Positions 63,901-64,000 of a DNA stretch of 64,000 bases are shown here, piece by piece; position 1 is the first letter of the stretch, and the number at the start of each line of letters is the position of its first letter. The stretch is from Triparma columacea. Its lineage: Eukaryota; Sar; Bolidophyceae; Parmales; Triparmaceae. Position numbers and translations under genes: made by a program. The stretch is taken from contig BRYA01000061.1 in NCBI GenBank assembly GCA_030267965.1, positions 4,224-68,223 of the forward strand, in the 5' to 3' direction. The notes beneath the pieces were generated by a model. That model made no database searches and was not told the origin of the DNA. It was given only the letters and a program-made list of their open reading frames with translations.

Positions 63901-64000
63901 TTGGTTAAGATATTGAGGGGAGACTTCTGGTACTGGATACCATTGGGAGGAAATATAGAGATTGTGAGTAGTATTCTTTTTAGAGTCATTGTAAAGATCA
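57962..64000 (+). CDS. Second START-like/XK-related-like membrane protein (3' end beyond window)
   Basis: Exons: 57962-58139, three 33-nt exons (58262-58294, 58736-58768, 58904-58936), then one long exon from 59078 that is still open at 64000. All introns are phase 1. About 1733 residues are visible. The small exons each encode a unit like SKNRHEDAGR, repeated also at the end of exon 1. The long exon has a basic linker with three SARSTFK units, START-like modules (AECVADCSAEEAAAWFF, FMDTGGHIPVKVVNKTIPR), then membrane segments with SMVDLLTDVYVTNKF, EMFAEAIPGVIIQLM and ATISYDWDTDPGWR, as in XK-related proteins. It parallels the minus-strand gene at 25838-32016 almost throughout but lacks its introns in the START region. 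Lipid transfer plus scrambling is inferred, not shown. Confidence 0.75.
58262..58294 (+). other. 33-nt exon 1 of 3
   Basis: Flanked by CCGCAG and GTGAGT, phase 1 on both sides. Encodes SENGHEDTGR with the split codons. In-frame skipping would be silent to the rest of the protein. Confidence 0.75.
58410..58660. repeat. GC-rich minisatellite inside an intron
   Basis: A GC-rich block with 24-nt-class units (GGCGACCGCATGGG plus GCGCTTCTGC or TTCCGTCTCC) repeated about six times. It sits in the intron between the first two 33-nt exons and has no counterpart in the sister introns. Confidence 0.8.
58736..58768 (+). other. 33-nt exon 2 of 3
   Basis: Flanked by CCGCAG and GTAAGT, phase 1. Encodes SKNRHEDAGR. 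The 30 nt before it (ACACCATAATCGCCATTACCGCAG) repeat those before the first 33-nt exon. Confidence 0.75.
58904..58936 (+). other. 33-nt exon 3 of 3
   Basis: Flanked by TTCGCAG and GTGAGT, phase 1. Encodes SKSSYEDARR. Confidence 0.72.
59943..60005 (+). repeat. 21-nt coding repeat, three copies
   Basis: AGTGCGCGCTCTACTTTCAAG occurs three times in tandem, encoding SARSTFK three times in the basic linker of the START/XKR-like protein; related KSPTFK and RFTFK follow. Confidence 0.9.

Overview
The window is nuclear DNA from a eukaryote, most likely a photosynthetic stramenopile (ochrophyte). The basis for this is: short spliceosomal introns with GTGAG or GTAAG donors and C-rich tracts before the acceptor AG; a diacylglycerol-kinase-like protein whose presequence looks like an ochrophyte plastid signal (signal peptide followed by Phe); and many BspA-type leucine-rich repeats, DUF285 repeats and ankyrin repeats mixed with ordinary eukaryotic genes. 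A Parmales/Bolidophyceae genome such as Triparma would fit, but that is inference. I see no tRNA, rRNA or CRISPR. Assembly gaps lie at 18409-18563, 40197-40913, 52851-52855 and 56570-56573.

Layout. 1-4219 (-): BspA LRR plus ankyrin gene, running off the left edge. 4728-5723 (-): MenA/UbiA prenyltransferase. 6244-7239 and 7515-9713 (-): two paralogous tandem C2H2 zinc-finger genes. 9814-10971 (+): SLC25 carrier. 11740-13077 (+): second BspA LRR gene. 13302-13820 (-): SERF-like gene. 14037-15179 (+): RING-like gene. 15553-16167 (+): plant-type LRR gene. 16609-17886 (+): armadillo-RING gene. 17981-20498 (+): TBC1D19-like Rab GAP. 20851-24987 (-): TKL kinase with an MLKL-like N-terminus and a DUF285 tail. 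25325-25816 (+): stand-alone MLKL-NTD-like protein. 25838-32016 (-): START/XK-related-like membrane protein. 32798-36867 (+): membrane metallophosphoesterase. 37182-41313 (-): CENP-E-like kinesin. 41890-43406 (+): DAG-kinase-domain protein. 43496-44595 (-): METTL21-like methyltransferase. 44607-44903 (-): small EF-hand-like protein. 45452-48169 (+): XPC/Rad4. 48945-50037 (+): coiled-coil protein. 50244-51497 (-): BART-domain protein. 51797-54829 (+): TPR/OGT-like glycosyltransferase. 54944-55641 (-): H2A.X. 55911-56981 (+): mitochondrial SAM carrier. 57962->64000 (+): second START/XKR-like gene.

Exon models were built by hand from GT-AG sites, with reading phase checked across each junction. 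They recover exons too short for ORF calling: the 18-nt first exon of the SERF-like gene, the 7-nt first coding exon of H2A.X, and three 33-nt exons in the second START/XKR-like gene. They also recover that gene's main exon, which is open past the window end.

The least ordinary content is: the two START/XKR-like genes, which suggest a lipid-transfer plus scramblase-like architecture; the serial 33-nt exon array; the kinase and its divergent stand-alone helical-domain neighbour; the BspA-LRR-ankyrin gene carrying a duplicated exon-intron module and a frame break; and the zinc-finger arrays whose variation sits in the predicted recognition helix.
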